Assembly: GCA_014338405.1 (NCBI GenBank)
Contig: JTDE01022195.1
Coordinates: 3,189-67,188, forward strand
Reading direction: 5' to 3'
Source of the DNA: Paragonimus skrjabini miyazakii
Lineage: Eukaryota > Platyhelminthes > Trematoda > Plagiorchiida > Troglotrematidae
DNA: 64,000 bases
Shown here: one piece after another, positions 60,701 through 64,000 of the stretch
Numbering within the stretch: the first letter of the stretch is position 1
Layout: the number at the start of each line of letters is the position of its first letter
Made by a program: the position numbers and the translations under genes
The notes under the pieces: generated by a model
What the model was told of the DNA's origin: nothing
The model's input: the letters and a program-made list of their open reading frames with translations, nothing else
Database searches by the model: none

Positions 60701-61302
60701 CTTAGAGACCGTACTCACGGCAGTCTTGATCAGTCTTTTCTGGCTGTGAATATCGATGGACTTTTCAGGATAGTAAACGAAATGTTAACATCTCGTGACG
60801 TATGTCTTCTATCGTTACTGGTGATCTGGATCAAGGGAACTCACTGTTTTAAATATGCATACGGAACAGAACGTGATACGAACTCAGAAAATGGAGCTAT
60901 TATTTTCTAAATGCGCTGATATTTTGAGTACAGACAACACCTATATATGTCATCTGTTTTTGTTTCAGGAACGTCACCTAATGTTTTATGTAGTTTTCTC
61001 ATTTCAACAAGAAGCGTCATGACGTTAACCTTTCTGGTTAGCATGTGTGAATGAATGAAGTTTGTGCCAACAAAATTGAAAGATAAACCAGAATTATCGA
61101 TGGTAATGTAATCCGCTCAATGAGAAACATTTTCCGGGTTTTTGTAGGAAGATGTCTTTTAGTGATTACGAAATCTGATCAGTATGAATGTAATTGTCTG
61201 CCTCAGAGTGTTACTTTGCCGAGACCTTCAAACTGGATACGTCTCATCAACACTCTAAAAAGTACCGTGAATATGCCCGGTTTAGTCATGAGAAGAAGCG
61301 CG

Positions 61303-61342
61303 TAGCAAACAAGCTTGTTTTCAGTGTTTCATCATCAGGCTA
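61303..61342 (-). ncRNA. hammerhead-like motif at PLE 3' end, copy 3
   Basis: On the - strand: TAGC - CTGATGA - TGAAACACT - GAAA - ACAAG/CTTGT - TT - GCTA. Stem I (TAGC/GCTA) pairs perfectly. Stem III is a 5-bp loopless palindrome, which would favour dimers. The A15.1-U16.1 and NUH (UUU) positions are filled. Stem II is not paired. It sits just beyond the 3' end of the PLE coding region, as in PLEs described to carry hammerhead motifs. Confidence 0.6.
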
Positions 61343-61553
61343 AATACAACACATTTATATGGGTTCGACAGGGGTAGTACATCAATAGGGTGAGGGATGG
61401 AAGACATTAATATCAAGTTAGTCAGATTCATCAAATGGTTTTGGCAAATCGGTACTCCTACGTAACAGATCGATCCGAGTTATTGATACATGGCCACGGG
61501 AGATTCAATGCTTTGACCAGACGCTTTTGTGAACATAACGGGGGTGAGTGTAA

Positions 61554-63466
61554 TCAAATTGCGATGGCTTCTGCGATGGCTAATAAACGACCTTTGACCC
61601 ATTTCGATTGCACTCCGCAGACTCGATAGATCGGTTTGAACGAATCAGCCGGGTTAATCACATGGTTCGATTCGACCAAGTGTGCAGCGACCGCTGATGA
61701 GCAAGTCTTCATCGATCCTCTAGCTAGCCACGCCGGATGATGCTCCCGCATGCGTTCAGATAGTCGCCTTGTTGTGCGGCCTATGTAGCTTGTTCCACAG
61801 GAACAAACAAAACGGTAAACACAAAAAGAGGCAGCATGTACAGGCGGTATATCTTTTAGCTGGGGACGCAAAACTGGTGTGGAGTTAAGTCGTATACGTA
61901 ATTGAGCTGCGAGATAGGTTTTGTTAAGTGCCACGTTAAGTCTCCTAGTTATATTCTCAGCGTTGCTGTCGCCTTTGAAAGGCAACGTAATATAGACAGA
62001 CTTTTTGTCTACGGTTTGCGGTACATCTATCTTTGCGCTAATTGTCATGTGTTTAGCTATAAACTGTTCTGGATAACCGTTTTCAAGAAGTGTGTTAAAT
62101 ATAAACTGTTTTTCTTCTTCTACGGTGTCATCCGAGCAAATTTTCACAGCTCTGTCTAGTATGCATCGGACTATATTCTTCTTTTGTCTCAAAGGTACAA
62201 AACTATTGAAGTTAGTATACTGTCCTGACCAAGTTGCCTTTCGGTGTACTTTACGTTGTAATGTGCCGTCCTCACGGCGTGACATGAACACGTCTAGAAA
62301 TGCTATGCCTACTGGTGACTCGGGTTCCAGGGTGAAGCGGATATTTTTGTGGGCACAGTTGAAGTGCACCAGTGTTTCATTGAGGCTTTGTGAGTCATCT
62401 GCCATGCAGATAATGTCGTCTGCATAACGCTTATAAAGAGATAATGACTTTATATGATCTGCTAATGAACTATTTTCAAGCTTAGCCATAGAAATGTCCG
62501 CTAATAAAGGGCCTAACGGTGAACCCATTGCCACCCATCCTTTTGGCGATATAACCTACCGGAGAAACTGAACTGAACGTTGTAAGTGCAGCGATACAAA
62601 AGCTGCTTTAGCTCATCTACTGGTATCCCTACGTTTATGTCATTGTTCTCTATATACTGACCGAGAAACTCAATCGTCTCACTTAGTGGGATATTCGTGA
62701 ATAGAGACGTAACATCCAGTGAGAATAGACGCATTCCCTTTGTGTTCAGTTTCTTTATCGTTTCGACAAATTCAAAAGAGTCTCTAAGACTATGAATCGC
62801 TAGTTTTCTCCTAACTGGTTCTAACAACTCGGCTAGCCACTTTGCCGTTGCATGATATGGCGAATTACGCATATCTAGAATCGGCCGTAGCGGCACTCCG
62901 TTTTTATGCACTTTTGGTAGCCCATAAAGCCTGGGGATTACACTGCCTATTGGCCTAATTCTTTCGAAAGTAGTTGAATCAATCAGCCCTTGTTGTTTCA
63001 TACATCTCAGTGTCTTTGTTAATGCCTTTTCAATAGCTACTGTTTTGTCCTTTTCAGTCTTTATACAAACAAATTTGGTTGTATCTGCCAGTAGAGCATT
63101 CATTTTAGCTAAGTAATCGGCTTTATCTAGAATGACGATTCCAGCCCCTTTGTCAGGTCTGGATATTATTACATCCTCATTTCGCCTTAGGGACTCCAGT
63201 GCGGCTAGATGCTGTCGAGTGAGTAGGTTTTTACTTATGGTTTTCCGGGTCAGGTATTGATAACATGACTGAACCAAGGTTGATTTGAGCATCTCAACGT
63301 TAAGAGGTGACGTTGGTTTCAAATCGATCAGTTGATCATAAAGGTTTTCAAACTGACTTTCTAAATCTAACTGCCTGAGTTTACTTTTTGGACAGCAAAA
63401 CTTTGGTCCTAATGATAATACTTCAAGAGCAAACTTATCCAATACCAAAGAGGAAAAATTATGCAC
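61554..63466 (-). pseudogene. PLE protein: reverse transcriptase + GIY-YIG, one frameshift
   Basis: Two overlapping frames (63466-62513 and 62534-61554) make one protein of about 640 residues. The N-terminal region has LSLGPKFC and ISRPDKGAGIVILDKADYL. The reverse transcriptase follows: RLYGLPKVHKNGVPLRPI, LFSLDVTSLFTNIPLSETIE, then after the shift MGSPLGPLLADI and the catalytic box LYKRYADDIICMADD. The connector holds ITLPFKGDS. The GIY-YIG endonuclease is VCSCGTSYIGRTTRRLSERM ... VAAHLVESNHVINPADSFKP. One base is missing near 62535, inside the conserved block before MGSP. The TGA at 61556-61554 comes about 20 codons before the natural end, since similarity to the 60188 copy continues past it. 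An in-frame TAG lies shortly upstream of the first codon. Otherwise intact, so a recently active element. Confidence 0.9.
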
Positions 63467-63818
63467 GTACCGTTCCGGATTTCTCTAAAAAGTAGTATAC
63501 AGTACGCAGTTGTCATTCAACTGCGACGAACATCCCATCCAGGTAAACAATGATATCTGCATGCTGCTCAATTTAGAAAATAGAGAAAAACCAAAAGTCT
63601 TTACTTGTCCTTACTCAGCTATAGGATCACACGTGTGTCCAGACAGTGTCAGACTGTCCAGGTCTAGGCAACCTGAGAATTTCCTGATTAACAGGATAAC
63701 ATTCTAGCCGAAGTTATATCTGAGTTAGAGACCGCATGCAAAATGAGTACCACGAGGACGATAATATTTCTTAAAATGAAATTCACTCAACTCCTGTTTT
63801 AGCTATCTTCACAAATGG

Positions 63819-63854
63819 GTCGAGTACTGTACGTTCATTTCTGTCATCAGGCTG
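63819..63854 (-). ncRNA. weak hammerhead-like motif at PLE 5' end, copy 4
   Basis: On the - strand: CAGC-CTGATGA-CA-GAAA followed by a self-complementary GTAC-A-GTAC area and CTC. Box spacing is altered and stem I pairs poorly, so this is the most diverged copy. Its place upstream of the PLE coding region fits a 5' terminal repeat. Confidence 0.35.
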
Positions 63855-64000
63855 AAAGGAATTTACTTTATCTACGTCAATCAGATAAATAATTCCAAAT
63901 GTTGAGATTACAAAACAAAGTGTCTGAACTCACATTTGTAGTCCATTGTTCCTATTTTAATCATTTGTAATGATTTGATACAGTTTTTTTCGAAAAGAAG

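Larger units (their letters stand above)
61303..63854 (-). mobile_element. near-complete Penelope-like element
   Basis: On the - strand, from right to left: a 5' end with a diverged terminal motif (63854-63819), a leader, the coding region (63466-61554) and a 3' end with a hammerhead-like motif (61342-61303). This is the most intact mobile element in the window. PLEs move by reverse transcription and carry a telomerase-related reverse transcriptase plus a GIY-YIG nuclease. No target-site duplication was identified, so the exact ends are estimates. Confidence 0.8.

Noticed and set aside
1..64000. CRISPR array, prokaryotic operon, phage or organellar segment
   Set aside because: No spaced direct repeats, no ribosome-binding sites or gene-dense strands, and GT-AG introns and eukaryotic retroelements throughout.

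Overview
The window looks like nuclear DNA from a digenean fluke (trematode). It has sparse, intron-rich genes set in a mass of decayed retroelements: RTE-type LINEs ending in (ATG)n-like tails, Ty3/gypsy elements, Penelope-like elements (PLEs) and tRNA-derived SINE fragments. The genus cannot be fixed from the sequence. There is one assembly gap of 100 N (13330-13429). No prokaryotic, CRISPR or viral-genome layout is present.

The best-supported gene is the fluke orthologue of KIF1-binding protein (KIFBP). It runs on the + strand from 9498 to 24692 in eight exons whose splice phases all agree, giving about 760 residues. Intron 3 holds the N gap. Intron 5 holds a same-sense RTE LINE and an antisense LINE tail. 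Intron 6 holds SINE pieces. A second + strand gene (33407-38531) ends in a one-helix membrane-protein exon with a poly(A) signal; I do not recognise it. A third + strand coding exon (50158-51480) is 441 codons long without a stop and ends at a strong splice donor; its product is also unknown. One intact tRNA-Ala(UGC) gene lies at 42784-42855.

Layout: 1-9.4 kb is intergenic with a LINE reverse transcriptase relic, a PLE tail and a LINE 3' tail. KIFBP fills 9.5-24.7 kb. From 24.7 to 33.4 kb lies an antisense RTE endonuclease relic plus SINE copies. The second gene (33.4-38.5 kb) carries a Ty3/gypsy gag-protease relic and an internally deleted RTE copy in an intron. Behind its 3' end is an antisense Ty3/gypsy pol pseudogene (38.6-40.0 kb). 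From 40 to 50 kb there are microsatellites, the tRNA, hairpins, an RTE tail and a PLE fragment. The long unknown exon is at 50.2-51.5 kb. A repeat family occurs in opposite orientations near 54.9 and 58.1 kb. The last 5 kb is a PLE cluster, ending with a nearly complete Penelope-like element on the - strand (61.3-63.9 kb) that has only a one-base frameshift and one premature stop.

The most interesting signal is a recurring 40-nt hammerhead-ribozyme-like motif at the PLE ends. It has a CTGATGA box, a GAAA box, matching stem I strands and a loopless or near-loopless stem III, but a degenerate stem II.
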